64,000 nt of DNA from Eulemur rufifrons (taxonomy: Eukaryota > Chordata > Mammalia > Primates > Lemuridae), in assembly GCF_041146395.1 (NCBI RefSeq), contig NC_090995.1, positions 11,262,501 to 11,326,500 on the forward strand. Reading direction: 5' to 3'. The first letter of the stretch is position 1. Each line of letters begins with the position of its first letter. A program made the position numbers and the translations under genes. Below, in pieces: positions 35,561-46,650 of the stretch. The notes under the pieces are model-generated. The model searched no databases. It saw only the letters and a list, made by a program, of their open reading frames with translations, and was not told where the DNA came from.

Positions 35561-37701
35561 GAAAAAAAGACCGATTTCAATGTGATCACTTAGTTATTTA
35601 GCATTTGTTTTATGATCTTTGACTATATCAGGAATGATTTTTTTAAATATGAGAAATTAAAATCTTTCATAAAGCTGTATATTATTTAAAATTTAAGTAA
35701 TTTTTATTTAGACATACAGAAAATAATACAAAATTGAGACCAATTGAGAACATTGATTTACTTTAATACAAAGGATATTTTGTGTCATTATGAATTTGTT
35801 TCTAAACATATTTCTTGTTAAAGTACAAATTTTCTTTAAGTGGCTTAACTAGTAACTTATAAGAACAATTTAAAGCACAACAAATGTATACCTGATTTTA
35901 AAAGTATTTTTCTTCTTTTTTCTTTGTTTAAAAATTTTCATTTATTTTATTTCAGAGTATTAAAGGGGTATAAATGTTTTGGTTACATACTTTGCTTTTG
36001 TACAGTTGAGTGAAAGTTATAAGTGTACCTGTCACCCAAATAGTGTGCATAGTACCTGTAAGGTGTGCATTTATTCATCCTCACCTCTGGAATCAAGCTC
36101 CCATCTGCTTGATTTCTGATGAGTTTTATTTCCATATGTGCATGTAAGTGTTTTTCAATTAATACCAGTTTAGTGGTGAGTATATGTGGTGTTTGTTTTT
36201 CCATTCTTGTGATACTTTACTTAGAAGAATGGTCTCCGGTTCCATTCAGGTTAATACAAAATGTATTAGTTCACCTTTTTTTTAATGGCTGAATAGTACT
36301 CCATGGTATACATATACCACGTTTTATTAATCCACTCATGGATTGGTGTGCACTTGGGTTGTTTCCACATCTTTGCAATTATGAATTAGGGTGCTATAAA
36401 CATTCGGATGCAGGTATCTTTTTAATAAAGTGTCCTTTTTTCCTCTGGGTAATCCCACCTAGAAGTGGGATTGCTGGATCAAATGGTAGATCTACTTTTA
36501 GTTCTTCGAGGTATCTCCACACTACTTTCTATAGAGGTTGTACTAGTTTTCAGTCCCACCAATAGTGTATAGTGTCCTATCTCTCCGTATGTATGCCAGT
36601 ATTTGTTGTTTGGGGATTTTTTGATAAAACCTATTCTCACTGGAGTTAGATGATATCTCATTGTGGTTTTGAGTTGCATTTCCCTGATGATTAGAGATGT
36701 TGAGTATTTTTTCGTATGTTTGTTGGCCATTAGCCTATCTTCTGGAAAGTTTCTGTTCATGTCTTTTGCCCACTTTTTAATAGGGTTGTTTGATTTTTTT
36801 TCTTGCTGATTTGCTTGAGTTCTTTGTAGATTCTGGTTATTAGCCCTTTATCGGATGTATAGCATGCAAATATTTTCTCTCATTCTGTAGGTTGTCTATT
36901 TGCTCTATTGATTGTTTCCTTGGATGTGCAGAAGCTTTTTAATTTGTTCAGGTCCCATTTATTTATTTTTGTTGTTGCTGTGTTTGCTTTTAGGGTTCTT
37001 CATAAATTCTTTCCATAGGCCAATGTCTATAAGAGTTTTTCCAACATTATCTTCTAGAACTCTTACAGTTTTGTGCCTCAGGTTTGTCTGTTATCCACCA
37101 TGAGTTAATTTTTGTGAGTGGTGAGAGGTACGGATCCTATTTCAGTCTTTTACATGTGGCTATCCAATTTTCCCAGCACCATTTATTGAATAGGGATTCT
37201 TTCCCCAGTGTATGTTTGTGTCTGCTTTGGCAAAGATCAGATGGCAATATGTGGATGGTTTTATATCGGGGTTCTCTATTCTGATCCATTGGTCTATGTC
37301 TCTGTTCTTGTGCTAATACCATGCTGTTTTGATTACTATAGCTTTGTAGTGTATCTTGAAGTCTGGTAAAGTGATGCCTTCTGAGTTGTTCTTTTTCCTT
37401 AGGGCTACCTTGGCTATTCAGGCTCTTTTCTGGTTCCATGCAAAGCGTAGAATTATTTTTTCTTGATCAGTGAAAATTGACTTTGGTATTTTAATGGGGA
37501 TTGCATTGAATCTGTAAATCACTTTGGGTAGTACAGACATTTTAACAATGTTGATTCTGCTGATCCTTGAGCATGATATGTTTTTCCATTTATTTACAAC
37601 CTCTGCAATTTCCTTCCTCAGTGTTTTGTAGTTCTCACTCTATAGGTCTTTTACTTCCTTGGTTAAATATATTTCTAGGTGTTTTATTTTCTTTTTTGCT
37701 A

Positions 37702-38376
37702 TTATGAAAAGTATGAGTCTTTGATTTGATTCTCACCTTGATGGTTGTTGGTGTATAGAAATGCAACTGATTTGTATACATTGATCTTGTAACCTGAGAC
37801 TTTGCTGAATTTATTTATCAATTCCAGTAGTCTCTTGGCAGAATCTTTAGGGTTTTCCAGATATAAGATCATATCATCAGCAAAAAGTGATAGTTTGGCC
37901 TCTTCTTTACTCATTTGGATACCCTTGATTTCCTTCTCTTGCCTGATTGCTCTGGCTAGGACTTCCAGCACTATGCTGAGTATGAGTGGTAACAGAGGGC
38001 AACCTTGTCTGCTTCCAGTTCTAAGTGGGAATGCTCTCAGTTTTTTCCTGTTCAGTATGTTGTTGGCTGTGGGTTTGTCATATATGACTTTTATAATTTT
38101 GAGGTATGTCCCATCTATGCCTCCTTTGTTAAGAGTTCTTATCATAAAAGGGTGCTGAAGTTTGTCAAATGCTTTTTCTGTGTCTATTGAGAGGATTTTA
38201 TGGTCTTTGTTTTTGCTTCTATTTATATGGTGAATCACATTTATAGATTTGTATATATTGAACCATTCTTGCATCTCTGGGATGAAGCCCACCTCATCTT
38301 GGTGAATTATTTTTTTGATGTATAGCTGGATTTGGTTTGTTAGGATTTCATTGAGAATTTTTGCATCTATATTCAT
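37702..38376 (-). pseudogene. L1 ORF2 reverse-transcriptase fragment
   Basis: A 224-codon frame carrying RT motifs in order: motif A as [16 protein letters not shown] (residues about 63-78), motif B as GSRQGCPL (about 121-128), and the catalytic YADD-type motif as [12 protein letters not shown] (about 165-176). The intact Asp pair shows recent or slow decay. The frame is cut off from the endonuclease part and from the C-terminal Cys-rich part, so no complete ORF2 protein can be made. ORF2 normally nicks DNA and primes reverse transcription at the nick. Confidence 0.95.
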
Positions 38377-38629
38377 AAGGGATATTCGTCTGTAGTTTTC
38401 TTTTTTTGTTGTGTCCTTTCCTGACTTTGGTATCAGCGTGATATTGACTTCATAGAATGAGTTCGGGAGCTTCCTTCTTTCTCGATATTATGAAATAATT
38501 TCTGCAGTATAGGTACCAGTTCTTTGTAGGTGTGGTAGAATTTGGCTGTGAACCCATCTGGTCTGGAACTTTTTTTTGTTGGAAGATTTTTTTACTGCTG
38601 CTTCAATTTCTGTGGTCTGTTCAGGAGTT

Positions 38630-39201
38630 CTATTTCTTTTTGATTGAGCCCACAGAGGTTGTAGATTTCCAGAATTTGTCCATTTCCTCAATGTTTTCAA
38701 GTTTATGTGAATACAGGTTTTTATAGTATTCGGAGATGATATTTTGTATTTCTGTGGTATCTATTGTAATATCTCCTTTTTCATTTCTGATTGAATTTAT
38801 TAGGGTCCTTTCTTTTCTGTCTCTGGTTAATCTAGCAAGAGGCCTGTCAATTTTGTTCATCTTTTCAAAGAACCAACTTTTTGTTTTATTAATCATCTGT
38901 ATAATTCTTTTTGAGTTCATCTCATTTAGTTCTGCTCTGAACTTAGTTATTTCTTTTCTTCTGCTGGATTTGGATTGGTTTGCTCTTCCTTTTCCAATAC
39001 CTTGAGACAATTCATTAGATTGTTGATTTGTGATCTTTTTGTCTTTTGGACATGGGCATTGAAGGCTATGAATTTTCCTCTTAGGACTGCTTTTGCAGAA
39101 TTCCACAGATTTTGGTAACTTGTGTCCTCTTTCTCATTTAGTTTGGAGAATCTTTTGATTTCCATCTTAATTTTCTCCTTGACCCAATAATCATTCAGCA
39201 T
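38630..39201 (-). pseudogene. L1 ORF2 linker fragments
   Basis: Two overlapping frames (39201-38947 and 39106-38630) carry the part between endonuclease and RT, with text such as [16 protein letters not shown] and [20 protein letters not shown]. The overlap of two frames marks a frameshift at about 39,000. Confidence 0.9.
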
Positions 39202-39515
39202 TAGGTTGTTTAATTTCCATGACTTTGTGTAGAGTTGAGTGTTTCTGTTGGAACTGATTTCTAATTTTATTCTACTGTGGTCTGAGAAGATGTGTGGTGT
39301 AATTTCTATTTTTTAAAATTTTTTAAAGACTTGTTTTGTGGCCTAGTATGTGATCAGTTTTAGAGAATATTCTGTGAGCTGATGAGAAGAATGTATATTT
39401 GGTAGTTTTGTGGTTGAATGTTCTGTAAATGTCTGTTAGGCCCATTTGTTCTAGAGTCTGTTTAAGTCCATTGTTTTTTTGTTTATTTTCTGTTTGTAGG
39501 ATCTGTCCTGATCTG

Positions 39516-39878
39516 TCAGTGGGTGTTGAAGTTCCTGGTTAGTACAATGCTGCTGTTTATCATTTTATTTATATTAAATGAGATTTGCTTTATGAATCTG
39601 GGCACACTTGTGTTAGGTGCATAGATATTTAGGATTGTTATGTCTTCTCGTTGAATTATTCCTTTCACCATTGTATAGTAACTGTCTCTGTCTTTTTTTA
39701 ATTTTGTTGATTTGAAGTCTATGCTATCTGATATGACAATGGCCACACCAGCTTTCTTTTGGTTTCCATTTGCATGGAATATTGTTTTCCATCCCTTCAC
39801 CTTGAGTCTGATGAGTCCTTGTGAGTTAGATGCATTTCTTGGAGACAGCAGATATTTAGCTTGTATTTTTTTATCCAT
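39516..39878 (-). pseudogene. L1 ORF2 endonuclease fragment
   Basis: A 120-codon frame with the AP-type endonuclease text VAIVISDSIDF and ILNIYAPNTSVPRFI. At the GDFNTP position, which holds a catalytic Asp in active L1s, this copy reads RNFNTH, so the Asp has become Asn and the domain is expected to be inactive even apart from the frame breaks. Confidence 0.9.
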
Positions 39879-40560
39879 TCAGCCAGCCTGTGTCTCTTCA
39901 GGGGGGAGTTCAAGCCATTCACATTGATTGAAAGAATTGATCAGTGGGGTGTATTTCTGTTATTCCTGTTTGCATAGAACGTTATTGCTTTGTTTCACGT
40001 CTTGAGTGATTGTGGTATCTGGGCTCTGAACATTAGTTTTTGCATGGTTTTACATGGGCAGGTGTCTAGTTTGCTGATCAGTGTATAATGCAGACCTGAG
40101 TACTTCCTGCAAGGCAGGTCTGGTCTTGACAAATTTCCCCAGCTTTTGCTTGACTGATAAAGTCTTTATTTCTCCCTCACATAAGAAACTTAGTTTTGCA
40201 GGATACAGAATTCTAGGTTGGCCTTTATTCTGTTTGAGAAGACTAAAAATGGGGCCCCAGTCCCTCCTAGCTTGTAATGTCTCAGTTGAGAGTTTTGCAG
40301 TTAGTCTGACAGGTTTTCCCTTGTAAGTTGCCTGATGATTTCACCTTATGGTTTGTAGCTTCGTCCAGTCTGATGACTATCTGTCATGGTGATTGCCTCA
40401 TTGTGATGAATCTCCCAGGACTCTGTCGTGCTTCTAGTACCTGGATGTCCAGATTTCTAGCAAAACCTGGGAAATATATTTTTTATTCTTTACCCTCAGG
40501 GATGCCTATAATTCTTATGTTAGGCCTCTTTACATATATTGCTTAGTCAGAGGGATTTGA

Positions 40561-41119
40561 GGTAGCTTCTCCCACTCTCCCACAAGGCAATGTCTATTGT
40601 ATTAAAAATTCCTTTCTTCCTTGACAATCCTCATTGTCTCCATAATTGGGTTTTTTCCTACGAGCAACTAGACCTAAACTGAAACCCCCCTGTGGGTTTT
40701 GACAACAGAAGGACCTTGAAGATCTTTTTGTGTCTCAACTACATGCCCTTTTTTTGAATCAATTGTTATATTTTGGATGAGTTGAAGTGCTACCTTTTAG
40801 AGAAAATTCGTGTGTTTGAGAGTATCTTTATAGTCCACCACAGTGTAAGGAAATATTTTATTTATTTAATATCTTATACATTTAAGATTTATATTCTCTA
40901 TACTCTTAGAATCATTACAAAGTAATACAAATGCCAGAATTTAAAACTTTTAGTTCAACTGAACATAGATTTATTCTTTTCAGCAAAGTGAGAAATAAAG
41001 ATATGTATAATTTCAAAATATACCCAGCATTTTGCCAATAAAATTGTATTGTTCTGAACTATTAGAAAACGAATTCATATGTAAGTGAATTTGATATGAT
41101 TAATGTGTTGTTAGTGTTG
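40561..41119. other. Non-coding stretch
   Basis: No supported feature beyond the L1 boundary. Confidence 0.5.
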
Positions 41120-41950
41120 TTATTGAAAGCTCAGCGCTTGTTCTCAAGGCTGCATCAGAAGGAGAACAGGTGGTTTGAGGAGGAGAAAAGAGAAATTTTA
41201 TTACTTTGCTGGTGAGGGAGGAAGATGGAGACTGCTGTCTGAAATGCCATCGTCCTAATAATAATGAGAAATACAGAGCTTTTTAAGAGTGGCCATTCAG
41301 TTTCAGGCAATTGCTATTCAGTTACATCTGATGATTCTGATCTGTCCCATCTCTGCTGAAGACAATCCCGTGACCTCTGCCTAGGACCTCCCTTAACCAG
41401 GTCTTGGCTGGGCCATCTTCTGTTGCACAAATAACAAAAGACTTACCCTGTCCCTCCAACCACTGGCCTGAGGCAGGGATGCAGGGTTTAGTTCTCAAAA
41501 GGGAGTGGAGGATGTCTTAAAGAGACAGAAAATATTTTTGCCATTTTTTTAGGCCATTCCCTCTGTTACAGTGTATAGCAGGAGGCAGACTCATCTTCTC
41601 TCCTGTCCCCACCACCTCATGTTCTGAGTGAACCTGGGAGTCATGTGGCTGCCACATGTGTAGCCACCTGCACTCGCAGCAGGCCTGAGATGTGTAAGAA
41701 GAATTCTCACAGAAGCACATTTGTAGGGTTAGACTTCCTCCTGCTAGTCTGGATCAGTTCTCGGGATGCCAAATCATTAAGCACAGTTTCCAGTGTGGGA
41801 GGCCCTTGAACCTCCCCCACCATCTCAGGCTGGAATAAATGTAGATTGTTCCAGAAGTCTAAGCAAATACTCTATTGTGTTGCTCTCCAGAGTGATTTGA
41901 GCTCGTACACTTGAAAAATTCCTCCCCAACACTGTTTTGCCCTACCGGAA
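41120..41950 (-). mobile_element. Possible old LTR-like block, antisense
   Basis: 'gagaaattttattactttgc' (41190s) looks like the reverse of an LTR polyadenylation region, and the following several hundred bases have mixed, moderately GC-rich, non-genic text. No flanking duplication or internal retroviral gene was found. It could be unique sequence. Confidence 0.3.
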
Positions 41951-42477
41951 ATGCACGCTTTTCAGAGCTTTGAGGCCTAAATCCAGCCTAAAGAATATTT
42001 GCCTGTTTCATCTCCTTACAATGGTGGTGGAAGGAGGGGAAAGGGATCTCTCCCCATGGCTCCATATCTACATGGGATCACACTGACTTCTCTGCATTGC
42101 AGAGTGGGGAGTGGGAAAAGCGGATTCATTTGGTGGTGTCTCAGCAGTTCTTCATTCATAGGCAAATAAATACTGTAGGCACCTGTTCCTTGTCTTCTTT
42201 CTGTGCTTGCATTCCTTTTCAGTTCTATACTGTGTCTTAAGGGAGGTGAGGGAGAAAATCTTCAATGAGGAAGCAAGTAAGAGGCTCTGAAACAAGCTGC
42301 TTTGGGGGAGGCAACTCCTGCACCACTAAGAGTTTTTCGTCCCTTTCCTCTTTCCTTCTGTTTCTTTTTCAAAACACCACATGTCTACCGCCTTTCAGTG
42401 GCCAGGAGACTGTTCACCTCAAAGCTGTGCAAACCAGTGCAAAGCTATGCCTGAAAGAAATAAGTAGGTTAGACATG

Positions 42478-42844
42478 CAGTGGTCCCCTCTTATTGGCAG
42501 TTGCACTTTCCACTTTTTCAGTTACCCACAGTCAACTATGGCTCAAAAATACTAAATGGAGAATTCCAGAAATAATCCATAAGTTTTAAACTGCACACTG
42601 TTGTGAGTAGCATAATGAAATGCTACTCATGCATCCCAGCTCTATGTGGCCTGAGATGTGAATAATCTGTTTGTCCAGAGTATATGCTCTGTATATATTA
42701 CCTGCCCCACTAGTCACTTAGTAACTCTCTTGGTTATCAGATCAGAAAAAATGGAGTATATATCAGGCTCAGTGCTATCCAGGATCTCAGTCATCCACTG
42801 GGGGGATCTTGGAAAGTATCCTCCAGGATAAGGGGGGACTACTA
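42478..42844. mobile_element. Tigger-type (pogo) MITE
   Basis: Terminal inverted repeats cagtggtcccctcttat (42478-42494) and ataaggggggactacta (42828-42844) bracket an internal sequence with 'cagttacccacagtcaacta', 'gaattccagaaataatccat' and 'cacttagtaactctcttggt', typical of the Tigger7/MER44-like group. At 367 bp it encodes nothing. Confidence 0.92.
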
Positions 42845-43094
42845 TATTAAGTAAGCAGAAAAGTTACTCCTATCCTAAATAGGCCTCGTTACCATAAACG
42901 TAGAAGACAAAAAGTGAATAGATATTTCAGCACGTAAATCTGGTTATTTAATTGGCTACTTTGAACAAGTTCTTTTTTAGATATTCTAATTTTCTTTCTT
43001 TCCTGGAATTTTCGGAAAGATTTTTTTATCCATTAACCTCAACACCTTTTTTTCACCTCCCCCATATTTTGTAAATGAATAAAATGGTTATGTT

Positions 43095-43479
43095 AGAAAT
43101 TGAAAGTTTTTAGCCAGGCGCGGTGGCTCACGCCTGTAATCCTAGCACTCTGGGAGGCTGAGGCGGGTGGATCGCTCGAGGTCAGGAGTTCGAGACCAGC
43201 CTGAGCAAGAGCGAGACCCCGTCTCTACTAAAAATAGAAAGAAATTATATGGACAACTAAAATATATACAGAAAAAATTAGCCGGGCATGGTGGCGCATG
43301 CCTGTAGTCCCAGCTACCTGGGAGGCTGAAGCAGTAGGATTACTTGAGCCCAGGAGTTCGAGGTTGCTGTGAGCTAGGCTGATGCCATGGCACTCACTCT
43401 AGCCCGGGCAACACAGTGAGACTCTGTCTCAAAAAAAAAAGAAAACAAAAAAACCAGCAAAAAAAGAAATTGAAAGTTT
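43095..43479 (+). mobile_element. Lemur-type Alu with perfect 15-bp target duplications
   Basis: Sense Alu (43110-43464) with near-consensus left arm 'ccaggcgcggtggctcacgc', the lemur linker block (gacaactaaaatatatacag) and a heterogeneous A-tail. Perfect duplications agaaattgaaagttt lie at 43095-43109 and 43465-43479. It is the best-preserved Alu in the window. Confidence 0.98.
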
Positions 43480-43659
43480 CTTGTAAGGAAACTATAAATT
43501 AAGATACTATTATGAATAAAATTCCATTCTTCCATATTAAATTTAAACCCCTCCTCTTTCAGTTTACAAAGGTTTCCATGACTTTTATCTCCACCTACGT
43601 ATTTGCTCTCATCTCATGCACACTTGCTTGTTCCTCTCATTGTATTCATCTAACACTTC

Positions 43660-44210
43660 ACAAATATTTACTGGGTGCTCAGTATATATAAGACACATAC
43701 CAAGGGTTATGTTGGGGGGGAGGGAGTTATATGCCTGTAGGGAAGAAAGACATAAACATAGCAATACAAGGTAGTATTTGGCGCCACGAGAGTGATACAA
43801 AGAAACATTTAGATGAGAGAGATTGGTTTTAGCTGGAATTCTGGATAGGCTTCATGGAGGAAGTGGCATATGAACCTGTCTTAAATGGGTAGGATTTCAG
43901 CAAAGAAAATTCTAAACACAGGGAACAGTATAATCCAAGGTAGAAACATGGGAAAGTGTGTCTCATATATAGGGAATTATTTGCAAAATAGTTTAACTTA
44001 TACTGTGTGTGGGGAGAGTGCATTTGGTAAAGTTGATGAATAGATTGGCATCTGATTTTAGAAACATTGATACTGGAAGGAAGAGTCAATCCAGAAAGTA
44101 TCAGGTGGTGGGGATTTAGCAGAGGCTGGACGACCTTTTAGGGGAGAATTGTGGTGATCCAAGAAGGAAGTGGTGAATGCCCAAACTAGGATGATAAAAA
44201 TTAGAATAGG
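43660..44210 (+). repeat. Old dispersed repeat 'X', copy 2
   Basis: Same plan as copies 1, 3 and 4: 'ggataggcttcatggaggaa', 'gtggcatatgaacctgtctt', 'gggaacagtataatccaagg' and 'gtggtgatccaagaagg'. The two minus frames (43609-44089) are chance. Confidence 0.6.
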
Positions 44211-46450
44211 AGAAAATGAATGATTCCACAAGAATTATAAGAAGAAACAATTTCTATTTCTTCCAACTAGATTGTCAGTTTTCTGATAGCTAGACTATGT
44301 CTGCTTCTCATTTCCCCAAACTCCATTTATTGCTGGGCATAAAGAAGTACTTATGATGAGTAAATATCCTCCTTTATTATCTATTTTATCCGCTTTCATT
44401 CAAGTAATTATGTCTTACATAGACTATTAATCAATCTACCTTCTTTATCATTTCCCTCTCATGTATATATACTCTATATCAGCAAACAAGCTTCATTCCT
44501 TGCACAGGTCATTACATATATTCTATTGTGTCCTAGGACTGCATAGGAAAGAACCTACTAAGTGTGGGGAAAATGATTTTAAGCCTCTTTATTTTGAACT
44601 GATAATAATTTTCCAGGATTTCTACTCCAACGCTGGTAAGGATTATTGTAGTTTTTTCTCTTGTTTTGTAATGCTAAGTTTATAGCTAGCTGCATCACTT
44701 AAAAGGGGGAATGCCAGTATATTACTACTTAACTGCATCAGATTAGCTGTTAGAGAGATAAGGGTGATTAATGGTGCTTAGCCCTAAATGGTGAAATTGA
44801 CCTAGTTTGAAGCTTCCAGATAGAACCAGCAGGTTTATCAACTACTCCCTAAAATAAATATTTGGGAGTATATGACAAAGGAGTGTAACTGATTCTATCC
44901 AAACCTTTGAACAAGAATTCCATTTTAACTTGCAATAAATATTGAAAGAAGATGGGTCCTTCTTTTGAAAACTCTCTTTTAAAGAAAGTAGAGCATATTT
45001 CAATTTTAAAAGGAAAAGATTATTTTGTAACATACCCAAGCTGTATGGGTACGCACTGGTAGACTTTGGGAAGTATTTAAAATATCTACAAATTGAGGTT
45101 TGCTAAGAACAGGTCTCAATGTGACTCTGATTCTAAACCTTGGAGTAAATTATTCATTTATATTGAAAATTGTTTGTCATTTTCCTTAAAGTATGTGTGT
45201 TTTTTTTAACATATATAATGTGTGTAAAATTTAACAACTTTAAATTACTATGATTTAACTTAGCAGATTTTTAAAACAAAATATTTACTGCTGAAATCAT
45301 ATGACTGGTAAGATACTAAAGTAAAAAATTGGCTGGTTTTGTATAAAGAAGGTGAGTGGGTACTAAGACTGAAATAGAAAATACTTGAATAGTGTAATTT
45401 CAAAACTAAACTGGAGTGTTTTTGCCTTTTCTCCCTTCATCTTCTCCTGAAAGGTTATCTTTTGTATTGTACTTTATACAAACTATCCAAAGTAGAGCAG
45501 GGGAAAGAAGACAGTTCATTGTGGAGAGGGGTGTCAGGGCAATTTGCTGGTATCATATTTGGTTTCAATTTAATGGAGTAGGACATCATAAGAAAACGAA
45601 GCAGCATAAGGCATCCAAACTTGGGAATAAATCTTACAATAGTGATATCTCCCAATGGGCTTTTCATCTAGACAAGTCAAAATTAAATACAATATTTAAA
45701 ATTTTGTAATTAAAAAAATTTCTTTGGGAAGATAACGTTATCTCTTTTAAAAAGAGTTGCTAGTCTTGTACGGGATAGAACAGCAAAGCCATTGGATTTG
45801 GTTACGTCTAAAAATAAACTTTGGGGGGGATGTCATTTCACCAAAAAAAGGGAAAAAAGTGATAGAAAAAAAGTATTTTTTTTTTTTTTCATTTTGCTTC
45901 AGTAGCAGACATTGGCCATTGAACTCCAAAAGAAAAAAGAATATTCAGGTTTACTTTAGCAGTTAATGTGAGGTATAATGCAATAGCAGAGAAACTAGTT
46001 ATAACTGGGTTTATGGCAGGTCTTCAGTTCACAAAGAACACAAGCCTGAACAAGCCAACATGAGTCACTTCATGAGGTTGTATCATAATACTATTACCTA
46101 AAGATTTCTAGTTGAACGGCCTCTGTGGACCCTAAAGTGTCCCTATAAACAACACAGCATGCCACACATTTCCTAAAAGTTTTATATCTAATCATAAGTT
46201 ATGCATACTCTAATTTCCTAAGGGTACCAACCTGTATATTTCGTTGCAACATGTCGAAATAGTGTCAAAAATCCATTTTGTAGCAAAGAGAAAGCAATAA
46301 AATAAATCCTCAAAGAGGCAATATAGATTTTTCAGAGTGAAAAAATAACTATGTTGCTAAATAAAAAACATTTTCTGTTAAGGATGTTAAAACATTGATA
46401 CTGATAGGAAAAAGCAATGAAGAGAGCAACAGCATGTTTATCTGTGAGCA
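44211..46450. other. Non-coding stretch
   Basis: No recognised gene or repeat apart from a possible L1M scrap at about 45195-45250. The frame 45416-45709 has no domain I recognise. Confidence 0.45.
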
Positions 46451-46454
46451 ATTT

Positions 46455-46650
46455 TGTAGCTCACACCTAGTGTATCTCTGATTTATTCTACGTCACTGGG
46501 CAAATCTCATGTTAATCTCTTTTTGTCTCTATTTCCTCAACTATAAAGAAGAGATAATAATACCAGCCTGTTTCAGAGGGGTGTGGTGAGGATTAATTAA
46601 GGCCCATAAAGGGTTTCAAAGGCCAAACATGAAAGACACCACACTAAGTA
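46455..46650 (+). mobile_element. MIR SINE, degraded
   Basis: 'tctatttcctcaactataaa', 'gaagagataataataccagc' and 'gtgtggtgaggattaattaa' follow the MIR core and 3' part. Confidence 0.75.

Larger units (their letters stand above)
35925..40560 (-). mobile_element. L1 retrotransposon, antisense, 5'-truncated and broken
   Basis: About 4.6 kb of one L1. The 3' end is at the left (T-rich tail then 'cagagtattaaaggggtata', related to the 3' UTR piece at 15118). ORF2 occupies about 36,500-39,900 in reverse, with blocks of reverse transcriptase (38376-37702), the linker (39201-38630) and endonuclease (39878-39516). The right end (about 40,000-40,560) is ORF1/inter-ORF sequence. Stops and frameshifts split ORF2 into at least five frames, so it cannot move by itself. 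It is less decayed than the L1s at 7-12 kb. Target duplications were not clear. Confidence 0.95.

Noticed and set aside
36338..40546. Several plus-strand frames of 60-118 codons
   Set aside because: They are on the wrong strand of the antisense L1, mirroring its ORF2.
41120..41950. A coding gene in the GC-richer block
   Set aside because: No frame longer than about 70 codons and no splice pattern; LTR or unique DNA is more likely.
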